Counted from the stretch's first letter, positions 7,855 through 17,789 are shown. The stretch is DNA of 64,000 nt from an uncultured Clostridia bacterium (GCA_947627345.1 CANQVS010000001.1:102719-166718), one strand, 5' to 3'. Translations and numbers: made by a program. Notes: a model not told the origin generated them from the sequence alone.

Positions 7855-8525
7855 GTTCTTACATATTCCATAAATTTTCTGTAAATTCTACCCTCGGTTT
7901 CTTCGGCGTCTTCATCTATTCCGCCGTTAAAGAAAAGTTGGTTGTGAGCGCTTAACGCTCTGTACATTGAAATTATATATCCTCTTATTTTATCCTGTAA
8001 CTTATCGCTTAGCTCATTTCCGTTAGAAAGTCCCATATAAAGATTTCCGTTATGTATTTGTAGAGGCATAATAGCCTTTATATCAGCAAATCTGTTCGTA
8101 TTTTTTACTTCCTTATAAAAATCCCTGACAGAAAATTCGTTTCTTTTCTCAATGTCGGTATTTTTATCTATAATTTCCTCGCACTTTTTGAGGTCGAAAT
8201 ACTCGTCAGTCATATATTTATAAAGATTGTTTTTATTGATTTTAAGGACATTGAACAGTCTTATGTTATATAGAGCGTTTTCAAGACAAGAAAGAGAGGA
8301 AAAAAACATATTGTTGTCAAGCTGAGCCATCATATTAAAAATATTCTGATAAATACTTTTGTTTAAAAGAATCAAAGTTAGTTTTTCCTGTTCCTTATAT
8401 TCCTCCATAAGCGTGGGATTTATAAGAAATTTTGCGGTAAATCCGTAAAGACTGCGTACATAATTCTTCAACTCCTGATAGAAATCGTTTAAAAGCTCGG
8501 AGTTTTCAATTGTAAACGTAAACAT
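7845..8525 (-). CDS. protein of unknown function
   Basis: I do not recognise this ~226-residue protein. It looks soluble, helix-rich and acidic/lysine-rich, with no signal peptide or membrane segment. It contains ALYNIRLFNVLKINKNNLYKY and a C-terminal ISMYRALSAHNQLFFNGG segment, but no motif I can assign. I start it at the ATG at 8525, which has GGTGAT 5 nt upstream, rather than the GTG at 8534 that overlaps that site. Its 3' end overlaps the convergent DUF3783 gene by 10 bp. It diverges from the lysozyme genes. Confidence 0.65.
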   Translation of the reverse strand: MFTFTIENSELLNDFYQELKNYVRSLYGFTAKFLINPTLMEEYKEQEKLTLILLNKSIYQNIFNMMAQLDNNMFFSSLSCLENALYNIRLFNVLKINKNNLYKYMTDEYFDLKKCEEIIDKNTDIEKRNEFSVRDFYKEVKNTNRFADIKAIMPLQIHNGNLYMGLSNGNELSDKLQDKIRGYIISMYRALSAHNQLFFNGGIDEDAEETEGRIYRKFMEYVRTYA

Positions 8526-8631
8526 AAATATCACCGATTAAGTAAACAAAAATATACTTGTCCATATTATATAATAAATACCTTTAAATTGCAAATTTAT
8601 ACTGAAAATTTTTGGTAATTTTTTATTCATA

Positions 8632-8660
8632 TTGTTAAGAAATGTAATTTAATGTATAAT
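8632..8660 (+). promoter_or_regulatory. promoter of the GH25 genes
   Basis: TTGTTA (8632-8637), a 17-nt spacer and a perfect TATAAT (8655-8660) lie about 30 bp before the first lysozyme gene. Confidence 0.6.
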
Positions 8661-8692
8661 TAAAATTGAGTTTTGGAAGAAGGGAATGAAAA

Positions 8693-10267
8693 ATGAAAAA
8701 TTTTAGAAAAATTTCAGTAACATTATTGCTGATTATTATGTTGATTTTTAGCGCAATCCCCGCAAATTCAGTAGCGCTATCCTCAATAAAAAAGAATTAT
8801 GATTTTCACTACGGATTGGACGTTTCAACATGGAACAACAGTCTTAATATGACTAAAATTAAAAATGCCGGTGTTGAATTCGCGTTTATACGCGTCGGCT
8901 GGTTCGACAGCGAAGGCGGTCATCTGGATGTTCGTTTTAAAGAAAATGTAAAAAAATGTGCTGAAAACGGAATTGAATTTGGAATTTATGTATATTCTTA
9001 TGTTTACAAAGCGGATGATACCAAAAAATGCGCCAAATGGGTACATAAACAGTTAAGTTCTATGGGCAACTACTGTAAAAACAAAAAGATAATTCCAGTT
9101 GCGTACGATATTGAGGACTCCGTACAATCAAAGGCGGTTTCAAAGAAAAAAATATCTAAAAACAATCTCTTAAAAAACGTATGCAAATTCTGCGATAAAA
9201 TAAAGGGATACGGATATGTTCCCGTAGTTTATTCTTTTCAAAGCTTTTTTGAAAAATATCTTGATATTTCAAAACTTCAGGATAAGGATTATAAAATCTG
9301 GTACGCTCAATGGCCTTATTACAATCACCTCGATACTACCGTAGAAAAGGAAATGTATAACGGTGAAACTGCCGATGTTTGGCAGTTTTCCGATTATTTG
9401 ACCGTTGGCGGAAAACGCTTTGATACAAATGTATGCTATGATAATTTTTACGATTACAGTAAAGAAAACTCAAATATCAAGGTAGAAGAACTAAAAGAAG
9501 TTTATTCTCTTAATAAGGAAACAGTAAAACCGTCGGCATTTAAAGTATATAACGGTTCAACTCTTCTCAAAAAGGGGAAAGATTATAAACTCGCTTATTT
9601 TAGAAATGACAGAGCGGGAACAGCAAAGCTGAAAGTTATAAGATATAAAAATTCAAAGTACCTTGAAACAAAAACGTTTTTCTTTGATGTTAAGCCGAGA
9701 ACTCCGCAAAATATTGAAACCGAAAGCTACCTCAATAAGGTAGGTATAAGCTGGGATAAGTCAAAGGGAGCAAGCTATTATGAAATATATCAGCTTGATG
9801 AAAACGACGGAAAATATAATTTAATTGACACGGTAAAAACCAACTCATATACAAATTCAGACGTACAGTCAGGCACAATGTATGATATGAAAATACGCGC
9901 TGTTTACGATAAAAATGGCAAGAAATATTACAGTAAGTACACCGCGTTTTTAGGTCATACAAAATATCCAAAATTAACAATTGATTACGTCACATCGAAC
10001 GCAAAAAAATCAGTTACTGTAAAATGGGTGTCTAAAAAAGAAAACTGTACAGGATATGAAATACAATATGCCACAAACAGCAGTTTCAAAAAGGCTAAAA
10101 AAAGAATAATTAACGGAATAACCAGAAAGCGCTCGACATTCAGTAAATTAAAATCAGGCAAGAAGTATTATTTTAGAGTACGCGCATTTAACGAGATGGA
10201 CGAAGATATTAATTTAGATAAAGTTTACAGCACGTACAGTAAAGTTTTAAACGTAAAGGTAAAGTAA
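8693..10267 (+). CDS. secreted GH25 lysozyme with C-terminal fibronectin III-like repeats
   Basis: This 524-residue exported muramidase would cleave the beta-1,4 bond between N-acetylmuramic acid and N-acetylglucosamine. A signal peptide (about residues 1-29) precedes the GH25 domain (about 38-250), which has the family signatures YGLDVSTW, FAFIRVGW, the catalytic-acid region AYDIED and the closing WQFSD. After this come an immunoglobulin-like segment (about 260-335) and two fibronectin type III-like repeats (about 340-425 and 430-524; the second has KSGKKYYFRVRAF). It has a close tandem paralogue 11 bp downstream. A role in growth, sporulation or attack on other cells cannot be separated from sequence. 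Confidence 0.88.
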   Translation: MKNFRKISVTLLLIIMLIFSAIPANSVALSSIKKNYDFHYGLDVSTWNNSLNMTKIKNAGVEFAFIRVGWFDSEGGHLDVRFKENVKKCAENGIEFGIYVYSYVYKADDTKKCAKWVHKQLSSMGNYCKNKKIIPVAYDIEDSVQSKAVSKKKISKNNLLKNVCKFCDKIKGYGYVPVVYSFQSFFEKYLDISKLQDKDYKIWYAQWPYYNHLDTTVEKEMYNGETADVWQFSDYLTVGGKRFDTNVCYDNFYDYSKENSNIKVEELKEVYSLNKETVKPSAFKVYNGSTLLKKGKDYKLAYFRNDRAGTAKLKVIRYKNSKYLETKTFFFDVKPRTPQNIETESYLNKVGISWDKSKGASYYEIYQLDENDGKYNLIDTVKTNSYTNSDVQSGTMYDMKIRAVYDKNGKKYYSKYTAFLGHTKYPKLTIDYVTSNAKKSVTVKWVSKKENCTGYEIQYATNSSFKKAKKRIINGITRKRSTFSKLKSGKKYYFRVRAFNEMDEDINLDKVYSTYSKVLNVKVK

Positions 10268-10278
10268 GAGGATAAATT

Positions 10279-11841
10279 ATGAAAAAAGGAAAAAAATTAC
10301 TTTCAATCGTTTCGGTCGTTTTGGTAACGCTGATTTTAGTTTCTTCAATAACGGTTGGGGCTACAACATTCAAGTCAATAAAGAAAAATAATGATTTTCA
10401 CTACGGAGTAGATGTTTCTACATTTAACGGCGAGCTCAATTTTGATAAAATCAAAAAAGAGGGCGTTGAGTTTATGTTCATAAGGCTCGGTTACTACAAG
10501 GAAGACGGAGGCCATCTTGACGTAAGATTTATAGAGAATATAAAAGGCTGTGTTGAAAACGGTATTGAGTTCGGCGTTTACGTTTATTCTTATGTATATG
10601 ATACAGAAGACGTTAAAGATTGCGCTGAATGGACAAATTCAGAGCTTGAAGCCTTGGGCAATTATTGTAAAGATAAAAATACAATCCAAGTTGCTTATGA
10701 TATTGAGGACCAGTCGCAAAAAGACGCAATAGCAAAAGGATATATTACAAAATCGGACCTTAATAAAAGCGTTAAGAAATTCTGCTCAAAAATAAAAGAC
10801 TATGGATATATTCCCGTTGTTTATTCGTCCTTAAACTATTTTAAAAACCATCTTAATCTTACCGATTTACAAAATAACGGAATAAAAATCTGGTATGCGC
10901 AGTGGCCCTATACGAGCTCGCTTAATACTACAGTAAAAAAGCGTATGTTCAATAATACATATGCTGATATATGGCAGTTTTCATCTTCATTAACTTTAAA
11001 CGGTAATGTCTTTGATACGAATGTATGCTATAATAATTTTTATGATTATAAAAAAGAAGATTCAAAGCTTACTGCAAAGGGCCTAAAAAAATCTTATGAA
11101 TATACCGGCTCTGCAATAAAACCCGATTTTAAAATTTATGACGGTAAAACCCTGATGAAAGAAAATACTGATTATAAAACCTTTTATTATAAAAATAAAA
11201 AGCAGGGAAGAGCAACCATTAAAATAGTTCGTTTTGATGAAAACTCAAATTATCTTGAAACAAAAACATTCCAATTTATCATAAAACCCGCTAAAGTTAC
11301 TTCTCTTAAAGTTTCCAAAGGTTATAATTACGCAAAACTAAGCTGGAATAAATCGAAGGGAGCAACAAAATATATTATTTACAAAAAAACGGGCGACAAT
11401 TATAAAAAGGTGTCAAGCACAATTTCAACCAACTACAAAATAAATTCACTTAAACAGGGAAAAAAGTACACCTATGCGGTAAGAGCATATGGAATTGTAA
11501 AGAATAAAGGCTACTACAGTGGATACGATGATACAACTTTCTATACAAAATATAAAAAAGTGGAAATAAAAAAAGCCGTATCAAATTCAAAGGCAAGTGC
11601 GACTGTAAAATGGACAGCAAAAAAATCTAAAACCAAGGGATATGAGGTTCAGTATTCAAGAAAGAAATCCTTTGCTAACCCGAAAACTGTAACCGTTAAC
11701 TTTAAAGGAAAGAGCAAAGTAAAAATTAAAGATTTAAAATCGGGCAAAAAATATTATTTCAGAGTTCGTTCATTTAATACGGTTGATAAAAAAACAATTT
11801 ACAGTGTTTACAGCAACAGTGTTTACACAAAAGTGAAATGA
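10279..11841 (+). CDS. secreted GH25 lysozyme with fibronectin III-like repeats, tandem paralogue
   Basis: This 520-residue protein has the same layout as the gene before it: signal peptide (about 1-30), GH25 domain with YGVDVSTF, FMFIRLGY, AYDIED and WQFSS, an Ig-like segment, then two fibronectin III-like repeats ending in KSGKKYYFRVRSF. The two genes are clearly a local duplication that has diverged. The 11-bp gap, with no terminator between them, indicates a two-gene operon. The C-terminal region is very lysine-rich, which may favour wall binding (inference). Confidence 0.88.
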   Translation: MKKGKKLLSIVSVVLVTLILVSSITVGATTFKSIKKNNDFHYGVDVSTFNGELNFDKIKKEGVEFMFIRLGYYKEDGGHLDVRFIENIKGCVENGIEFGVYVYSYVYDTEDVKDCAEWTNSELEALGNYCKDKNTIQVAYDIEDQSQKDAIAKGYITKSDLNKSVKKFCSKIKDYGYIPVVYSSLNYFKNHLNLTDLQNNGIKIWYAQWPYTSSLNTTVKKRMFNNTYADIWQFSSSLTLNGNVFDTNVCYNNFYDYKKEDSKLTAKGLKKSYEYTGSAIKPDFKIYDGKTLMKENTDYKTFYYKNKKQGRATIKIVRFDENSNYLETKTFQFIIKPAKVTSLKVSKGYNYAKLSWNKSKGATKYIIYKKTGDNYKKVSSTISTNYKINSLKQGKKYTYAVRAYGIVKNKGYYSGYDDTTFYTKYKKVEIKKAVSNSKASATVKWTAKKSKTKGYEVQYSRKKSFANPKTVTVNFKGKSKVKIKDLKSGKKYYFRVRSFNTVDKKTIYSVYSNSVYTKVK

Positions 11842-11852
11842 TTAAAAAAATA

Positions 11853-11896
11853 GGGAAGACAGAATTAATGCAAATTAACTGTCTTCCCATTTTTTA
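11853..11896. terminator. bidirectional terminator between GH25 and V-ATPase operons
   Basis: A 10-bp perfect stem GGGAAGACAG/CTGTCTTCCC (11853-11862, 11879-11888) is followed on the plus strand by ATTTTTTACT and on the minus strand by a run of T. It serves both convergent operons. Confidence 0.88.
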
Positions 11897-12553
11897 CTGT
11901 TTGCCTGAATAATTATGAGCCTTGTCCAAAAGCATATCTTTAACTTTCATAAGCCTTGTTCGACTGCTCCTGTCATTTTCTTCAAGCTTCATAGCAATGT
12001 ATTTAATTGTGTCCTGATATCGTGGTATCATAACGTGTTCAAGAGAATTAACCCTTCGTCTTGTTTTTTCAATTTCTGCCGACATAAGCTCACAGCTTTT
12101 TTCAAACTGAGCAAGCTTTATCATATCGGGTAAAACATTGTTAAGAGATGTAACAGCGTCATCAAGCTCAAATGAGGTGAAAGCAAATCCGTACGGAAAC
12201 ATATCGCCCTCATCGCTTGTCCGTGCGCTGTACTCATACTCGGGTATCTCAACGCTCATAACATTTTTTGTTTTAACCTCAATATTAATGCGCTGTTTGG
12301 GCGACATAAGCGAGGCGTCTAAGGCTTCCTTGGACATAACGGCGCTTGCGTTTACAAAATGGGAGTTGCAATTTTTAAGCTCTCTTTCAACCTTGTTTCG
12401 TAAATCCCGTGTTTCTCTCACGAGGTCAAGAAACTGTCGCATAAGCTCATCACGCTTATCTTTTAACATTTTGTGTCCGCGCACAGCAGTGGTAAGTTGT
12501 TTTTTTAGCTTGGTAAGCTGCATTCGCGTTGGATTAACATTCATTACTGCCAT
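11894..12553 (-). CDS. ntpD: V-type ATPase subunit D (central stalk)
   Basis: This 219-residue subunit forms the rotating central shaft inside the A3B3 hexamer. It starts with the family signature VNPTRMQLTKLKKQLTTA and is largely coiled coil at both ends, with a less helical middle. It is the last gene of the operon, 15 bp after ntpB, and a strong terminator overlaps its end. The Enterococcus hirae operon continues with ntpH and ntpJ; neither is here. Confidence 0.93.
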   Translation of the reverse strand: MAVMNVNPTRMQLTKLKKQLTTAVRGHKMLKDKRDELMRQFLDLVRETRDLRNKVERELKNCNSHFVNASAVMSKEALDASLMSPKQRINIEVKTKNVMSVEIPEYEYSARTSDEGDMFPYGFAFTSFELDDAVTSLNNVLPDMIKLAQFEKSCELMSAEIEKTRRRVNSLEHVMIPRYQDTIKYIAMKLEENDRSSRTRLMKVKDMLLDKAHNYSGKQ

Positions 12554-12568
12554 AATAGCACCTTCAAC

Positions 12569-13942
12569 TTATTGTTTGCCGTAAAATTCATCGAGCATAT
12601 CGTCCTTAATACGTTTAAGCTCACTTCTCGGTAAAATTTCAAGTAATTTCCAGCCTATATCAAGAGTTTCTTCGATAGTGCGGTTAACGTCATATCCCTG
12701 CGACACGTACTCTTTCTCAAACGCTTCGGCAAATTCAGCGTATTTTTTATCCATTTCAGTAAGCGCCGCCTCACCGAGAATTACCATAAGTTCTCTTGCG
12801 TCTTTACCTCTTGCGTAAGCGGCGAAAAGCTGGTTCATTGTTGCAGCGTGGTCTTTACGCGTACGCTCGGGACCTATACCCTTATCTTTAAGTCTTGAAA
12901 GCGACGGCAGAACATCGATAGGCGGTATAACGCCTTTTCTGTAAAGCTCACGAGATAAAATAATCTGTCCCTCTGTTATATATCCTGTGAGGTCGGGAAT
13001 GGGGTGAGTTTTATCGTCCTCAGGCATAGTAAGGATAGGAATAAGTGTAATTGAACCGTCTTTTCCTCTTAATCGTCCCGCACGTTCATATAGGGTCGCA
13101 AGGTCTGTATACATATATCCCGGGTATCCTCTGCGTCCGGGAACCTCCTTGCGCGCCGCGGAAACCTCACGAAGAGCGTCGGCGTAGTTAGTAATATCAG
13201 TCATAATTACCAGAACATGCATACCCAAATCAAAAGCTAAATATTCAGCCGCGGTAAGCGCCATTCTCGGAGTTGCAATACGTTCAATAGCAGGGTCGTT
13301 GGCGAGGTTTACGAACATAACTGTTCTGTCAATTGCCCCCGTTTCTTTAAACGACTCTATAAAATAATTAGATTCCTCAAAGGTTATACCCATAGCTGCG
13401 AAAACAACAGCGAACTGCTCATTCTTTCCTCTAACGGTAGCCTGACGCGCAATCTGTGCGGCGAGTTGCGCGTGGGGAAGACCAGACGCGGAGAAAATTG
13501 GCAGTTTTTGGCCTCTTACAAGCGTATTAAGTCCGTCAATTGCCGAAACACCCGTTTGTATAAATTCCTGCGGATAATTTCTTGCCGCGGGGTTCATAGG
13601 CGTTCCGTTAATATCAAGTCTTTTTTCGGGGATAAGCGAGGGACCGTCGTCTATAGGATTACCAAGTCCGTCAAAAACTCTCGAAAGCATATCGGGCGAT
13701 ACGGGAAGCTGCATAGAACGTCCCAGAAATCTAACCTTAGAATCTGCGAGATTAATTCCCGAGGCTGACTCAAAAAGCTGAACAAGCGCGTTATTGCCGT
13801 CAACCTCAAGCACCTTACATCTTCTCGTTTCTCCGCTCGGAAGTTCAATTTCACCGAGTTCGTCATATTTGATGTTCTCAACATCACTAACCATCATAAG
13901 AGGACCTGCTACCTCTTGTATTGTACGGTATTCTTTAGGCAT
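12569..13942 (-). CDS. ntpB: V-type ATPase subunit B (regulatory nucleotide-binding)
   Basis: This 457-residue non-catalytic subunit alternates with subunit A in the V1 hexamer. It starts with [15 protein letters not shown] and contains [19 protein letters not shown], the B-subunit replacement of a Walker A loop, together with [11 protein letters not shown]. The length matches the family (~460). The stop of ntpA overlaps the ntpB start by one base (13942), so translation is coupled. Confidence 0.96.
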   Translation of the reverse strand: MPKEYRTIQEVAGPLMMVSDVENIKYDELGEIELPSGETRRCKVLEVDGNNALVQLFESASGINLADSKVRFLGRSMQLPVSPDMLSRVFDGLGNPIDDGPSLIPEKRLDINGTPMNPAARNYPQEFIQTGVSAIDGLNTLVRGQKLPIFSASGLPHAQLAAQIARQATVRGKNEQFAVVFAAMGITFEESNYFIESFKETGAIDRTVMFVNLANDPAIERIATPRMALTAAEYLAFDLGMHVLVIMTDITNYADALREVSAARKEVPGRRGYPGYMYTDLATLYERAGRLRGKDGSITLIPILTMPEDDKTHPIPDLTGYITEGQIILSRELYRKGVIPPIDVLPSLSRLKDKGIGPERTRKDHAATMNQLFAAYARGKDARELMVILGEAALTEMDKKYAEFAEAFEKEYVSQGYDVNRTIEETLDIGWKLLEILPRSELKRIKDDMLDEFYGKQ

Positions 13943-15708
13943 CAGTCATCACTCCTTTTCAGAACATCATCAATATCACTGTTAAGCTGTGATTGAATTG
14001 ACTCATACTCATTATCAACATTATTTTCTTCCTCATACTTAAAACGACCGATTCGTTCACGCACGGGAATATTTACAAGCAGTTCAATATCTGCGCCCTT
14101 ATTAAGCGCGTCTAACGCTTTGTCATAGTAGCTTAAAATGGTTCTCATCATAAGAACCTGCTTTTTAAGCGAAGTATATGTATCTGTAGCGTCAAAAGCA
14201 TTTTGATGCAGGTAGTCCTCACGAATAGAGCGTGCGGATTCAAGCTTTAATCGGTCGGGAGCGGAAAGAGCGTCCATTCCGACAAGGTTTACAATCTCCT
14301 CTAATTCCGCCTCGTCCTGCAATAACGCGAGCATTCTTCCTCTGAGTTCCATAAAATCGGGAGCCGCGTTTTCCTTGTACCAATTTTCAAGCTGGTCGGT
14401 ATATAATGAATAGCTTGTCAGCCAGTTAATAGCGGGGAAGTGGCGTTTATACGCGAGATTAGCGTCAAGTCCCCAGAACACCTTTACTATTCTTAAAGTT
14501 GCCTGCGATACAGGCTCTGAAATATCTCCTCCGGGAGGCGAAACAGCGCCGATAACGGAAAGCGCTCCCTCGGTATCTTCCGTACCGTTTACAATTACAC
14601 GTCCCGCTCTTTCGTAAAATTGCGCAAGACGGCTTCCTAAATATGCAGGATAGCCCTCCTCGCCAGGCATTTCTTCAAGTCTGCCCGACATTTCTCTAAG
14701 TGCTTCCGCCCAACGTGATGTGGAATCCGCCATCAACGCTACAGTATATCCCATATCTCTGAAATATTCAGCAATTGTAATTCCTGTATATATGGACGCC
14801 TCTCTGGCGGCAACAGGCATATCGGAGGTGTTTGCAATTAAAACCGTACGCTCCATAAGGGAATTTCCTGTTCTTGGGTCCTTTAATTCGGGAAATTCAT
14901 TCAGAACATCTGTCATTTCGTTACCGCGTTCACCACAGCCGATATAAACGATAATATCCGCTGCCGCCCATTTAGCGAGCTGATGCTGAACTACGGTTTT
15001 ACCCGAACCGAACGGTCCCGGAACAGCGGCTACACCGCCTTTAGCAAGCGGAAACAGAGTGTCTATCGGCCGCTGACCTGTCGTCAAAAGAATATCGGGG
15101 GATAATTTCTTTTTATACGGTCTGCCGTTTCTTACAGGCCAGGTAACGAACATTTTTATATCCTCTGCACCGTTATCTGTTTTAACTGTAGCAACAACCT
15201 CGTCAATTGTAAATTCTCCCTCTTTTATGCTTTCGATTGTTCCGCTTATCTTGTTAGGCACGAGTATTTTATGGAGTACAGCGCTTGTTTCCTGAACCGT
15301 GCCGATAACGTCACCCGAATTAACCTTGTCTCCGATGCTGGCAGAAGGGGTAAATTTCCATTTTTTATTATGGTCAAGCGAGGGAACATCTACGCCCCTT
15401 TTCAGGTTAGTTCCCGCAACCTTCATTATTTCATTAAGAGGACGTTGGATTCCGTCATAAATTGAGCCTATAAGTCCCGGTCCTAACTCAACAGAGAGAG
15501 GCATACCTGTGGACTCAACCTTTTCTCCCGGGCCAAGGCCCGAGGTTTCTTCATAAACCTGAACAGAAGCTCTGTCGCCGTGCATTTCTATAATTTCACC
15601 GATAAGACGTTGCTCGCTGACGCGTACAACGTCAAACATATTTGCGTCGCGCATACCCTCAGCTATAACGAGAGGACCCGCAACCTTTGTAATAGTACCT
15701 GATTTCAA
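13942..15708 (-). CDS. ntpA: V-type ATPase subunit A (catalytic)
   Basis: This is the catalytic ATP-hydrolysing subunit of the cytoplasmic V1 sector. It has Walker [25 protein letters not shown] and [21 protein letters not shown] start it at TTG 15708 because GAGGTG lies 6-11 nt upstream and homologues begin at [13 protein letters not shown]; this gives 588 residues, the family size. A longer frame to 15768 exists, but its extra 20 residues run into a structured GC-rich segment and look non-coding. The gap to ntpG is 187 bp, unusually long for this otherwise tight operon. Confidence 0.95.
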   Translation of the reverse strand: MKSGTITKVAGPLVIAEGMRDANMFDVVRVSEQRLIGEIIEMHGDRASVQVYEETSGLGPGEKVESTGMPLSVELGPGLIGSIYDGIQRPLNEIMKVAGTNLKRGVDVPSLDHNKKWKFTPSASIGDKVNSGDVIGTVQETSAVLHKILVPNKISGTIESIKEGEFTIDEVVATVKTDNGAEDIKMFVTWPVRNGRPYKKKLSPDILLTTGQRPIDTLFPLAKGGVAAVPGPFGSGKTVVQHQLAKWAAADIIVYIGCGERGNEMTDVLNEFPELKDPRTGNSLMERTVLIANTSDMPVAAREASIYTGITIAEYFRDMGYTVALMADSTSRWAEALREMSGRLEEMPGEEGYPAYLGSRLAQFYERAGRVIVNGTEDTEGALSVIGAVSPPGGDISEPVSQATLRIVKVFWGLDANLAYKRHFPAINWLTSYSLYTDQLENWYKENAAPDFMELRGRMLALLQDEAELEEIVNLVGMDALSAPDRLKLESARSIREDYLHQNAFDATDTYTSLKKQVLMMRTILSYYDKALDALNKGADIELLVNIPVRERIGRFKYEEENNVDNEYESIQSQLNSDIDDVLKRSDD

Positions 15709-15741
15709 AGCATACACCTCAATTATTGAAGATTTAAATTG

Positions 15742-15896
15742 GAGCGCAACACTCTTCTTTGCCTGCAAAGAGCAGAGCTTGCGAACGATTGCAACCTGCG
15801 CAATGGAGCGTTAGCTCCTCAGACTTTCAGCAGGGATAATATCCTCCGCTGAAAGTCTGATATGGAACCCACCTAAGAGGCGGGGACATCTGCGCT
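15742..15896 (-). ncRNA. structured GC-rich segment between ntpG and ntpA (RNA element or intergenic repeat)
   Basis: This ~155-bp stretch is about 52% GC, clearly above its surroundings, and is full of inverted repeats. Read on the minus strand, an outer stem AGCGCA/TGCGCT closes the whole segment (15743-15748 with 15891-15896). Inside are CCCGCC/GGTGGG, a perfect 12-bp hairpin CAGACTTTCAGC/GCTGAAAGTCTG, GGAGC-TAAC-GCTCC, TTGCG/CGCAA and CTTTG/CAAAG. There is no terminator-like T run, so it would be co-transcribed with the operon. I cannot match it to a named riboswitch. It could be a structured leader controlling ntpA, a processed small RNA, or an inserted intergenic repeat. Confidence 0.45.
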
Positions 15897-16210
15897 TAAA
15901 TTATATCTGAACCGACTGCCTTTTCCACAAATGATGACAGTCGCTTTGTACCTGTGTTTTTATTTCCTTTTACACCCGGAATAGGAATTATAGCAGGAGA
16001 AATTCTTTCCTCGTATCTTTCGCGTTCCTTCTCCGTGTGATTAAAAACTTCTTCCGTAAGATAAATAACGGAATAATTATCGCTGTCGGCAATATTTCTC
16101 AATTGATGAGAAGCCTCCTCAAAGCTGTCGCAGGGGAAAATATCAAGTCCGATTGCGGAAAATCCCTTTATGCTCTCGCTATCGCCGATAACGGCAATAT
16201 TTTTAGCCAT
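15896..16210 (-). CDS. ntpG: V-type ATPase subunit F (named NtpG in E. hirae)
   Basis: This ~104-residue small subunit binds the central stalk. The sequence MAKNIAVIGDSESIKGFSAIG is the classic start of the family (F-subunit Rossmann-like fold), and IPIPGVKG lies near the C-terminus. I use the ATG at 16210; a GTG three codons earlier is possible. The start overlaps the ntpC stop by 8 bp. The stop codon touches the base of the structured segment that separates it from ntpA. Confidence 0.92.
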   Translation of the reverse strand: MAKNIAVIGDSESIKGFSAIGLDIFPCDSFEEASHQLRNIADSDNYSVIYLTEEVFNHTEKERERYEERISPAIIPIPGVKGNKNTGTKRLSSFVEKAVGSDII

Positions 16211-17174
16211 AAATCTCACGCAACCTTTCTCTGATAATTTCTTTATCCGTTTCGGTTCTTATACCGCTTTCGATAATATGAATAACTTTCTTTTCGGCCT
16301 CGAAACCTAAATAATAGCCGATAAGCGGTTCAGGACCTTCGCTGGCTCTTTTACAGCTTTCAACTGCAGATTTAATAAGCTTATCATCTACAAATTTCTC
16401 AAATGAAGAAGGGGAAAGCCTGTAATTTTCTATTGCAGTTTTACAGTCGTACTCGCTGAATTTTGAAAGCTCGTCCAAAAGATACTCGCTTCCCTTTAAA
16501 ACGGCTGAAATTACACGGTCCTTTTTAAAATCATTTACATTGCAAAGAGCTTTGTTTAAAAAATCCGAGTCAACCTTAGTCTTTGAGCTTCTTATAGCAA
16601 TTTTAATATTGTTATAAAATACAACTGTATTAAAATACTCTCTTAAAAATTCAGAGCCGAACTCTTTTGACAACTCCAGCATATGCTCCATAGCGGACCT
16701 ATCAATAACAGCGTCACTTTCACGAGCGTCGGTTTTATGAGTTATAATCTCATATGCCTGTTCAGCAGACTTACTAATCCAGTCGGGGAGAAGAGTGAAT
16801 TTTTTATGTTCTACCGCGTTTTTCATTATGTCGGTATCAATTGTACAGGGCTTTAGAAAAAGTTCCTCGCGTTTTCTTCCCGACATAATACCTTTAAGAA
16901 CAACCTTAAAATTATGCGCGTCGTTTTCTATAAAAAACGGATTGAATATACTGAGATCTGGGGTTATGCTTTCTAAATATTTCCAGACCTCATTTGTATG
17001 GCTTTTTAAAATTTCGTCAACTGTTTCACCGTCGCCATAGCCCTTATCGCTTAAATAACGCGCTAAATCACCTGTATTGTTATATGATAACATCTGTTCA
17101 ATATCAGATGAGTTGAGCATATTTTTTTCTTTTGCTCTTACGGAACCAACGGAAAATTCATATGATAAACCCAT
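16203..17174 (-). CDS. ntpC: V-type ATPase subunit C (V1-Vo connector)
   Basis: This 323-residue helical subunit joins the central stalk to the membrane rotor; it matches the vATP-synt_AC39 family. Diagnostic stretches are LSYEFSVGSVRAKEKNML at the N-terminus, NAVEHKKFTLLPDWI in the middle and the C-terminal EPLIGYYLGFEAEKKVIHII. It lies 9 bp after ntpE and overlaps ntpG by 8 bp, as expected for the operon. Confidence 0.92.
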   Translation of the reverse strand: MGLSYEFSVGSVRAKEKNMLNSSDIEQMLSYNNTGDLARYLSDKGYGDGETVDEILKSHTNEVWKYLESITPDLSIFNPFFIENDAHNFKVVLKGIMSGRKREELFLKPCTIDTDIMKNAVEHKKFTLLPDWISKSAEQAYEIITHKTDARESDAVIDRSAMEHMLELSKEFGSEFLREYFNTVVFYNNIKIAIRSSKTKVDSDFLNKALCNVNDFKKDRVISAVLKGSEYLLDELSKFSEYDCKTAIENYRLSPSSFEKFVDDKLIKSAVESCKRASEGPEPLIGYYLGFEAEKKVIHIIESGIRTETDKEIIRERLREIYG

Positions 17175-17183
17175 AGAACCCTC

Positions 17184-17762
17184 CTATTTAAAAAGCTCGC
17201 GGTTTATCATATCTTCAAGTATATCGCGTTTAGACATTATAAGGGCGTCAAACGCCATATTTTCCTCTATATCACCGCTTTTTAATATAAAACCGCCAAC
17301 AATATCCGCAGAATTTTTACTTACAGTTGCATTAAGTCCTGACTTTTTGATTTGCGTATCAAAATCTGACGGAAGTCTTTTTAAATCATTACTGTTTAAA
17401 AAGATAACTCCTTCTTTTCCTTTTAAGGTTTCAGCAAGCTTATATATAAATGAAAAATAATTTTTATCATCTAATTCCAATAAGTAATTTTTTATTTCAT
17501 CTATAGTTTTGTCAATCTCATTTCGACGCTGTTTTAAAATTGCATTTCTGATTTCAAGCTGTGAACGGCTTTTTGACGTGTTCTTAATCTGCGTTAGTTT
17601 AACACTTGTTTTCTCAGAAACAGCTTTTGAGGATTTTTCCGCCTGTATTTCAGCTTGCGAAAGAATTTTTGAGCATTCTTCATCTGACTTTGAAAGTATC
17701 TCATTAATTTTTTTATCGCAGTCTGCCTTAATTCGGTTTAAAATTTTTTCGCCACCGTTCAT
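17184..17762 (-). CDS. ntpE: V-type ATPase subunit E (peripheral stalk)
   Basis: This ~192-residue protein has a long N-terminal coiled coil (about residues 1-100, charged heptads with KADCDKKINEILSKSDEE) and a globular C-terminal domain that would cap the A3B3 head (DIVGGFILKSGDIEENMAFD). I prefer the ATG at 17762, because MNGGEKILNRI aligns with family starts and a purine-rich AAGGCGGTG precedes it. An ATG 18 bp upstream is possible. Confidence 0.9.
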   Translation of the reverse strand: MNGGEKILNRIKADCDKKINEILSKSDEECSKILSQAEIQAEKSSKAVSEKTSVKLTQIKNTSKSRSQLEIRNAILKQRRNEIDKTIDEIKNYLLELDDKNYFSFIYKLAETLKGKEGVIFLNSNDLKRLPSDFDTQIKKSGLNATVSKNSADIVGGFILKSGDIEENMAFDALIMSKRDILEDMINRELFK

Positions 17763-17789
17763 ACAGACACCGCCTTTCATTTATAAAGA

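Noticed and set aside
12138..12584. 148-codon frame on the plus strand inside ntpD
   Set aside because: It is antisense to a well-conserved gene, with no ribosome binding site or family similarity.
15709..15768. Longer N-terminus for ntpA
   Set aside because: The extra 20 residues come from the structured segment, have no family similarity, and lie upstream of the GAGGTG ribosome binding site of the TTG start.
15742..15896. 6S RNA
   Set aside because: Considered because of size and the closing stem, but the strongest hairpin is off-centre and the fold is multi-branched rather than one long interrupted hairpin.
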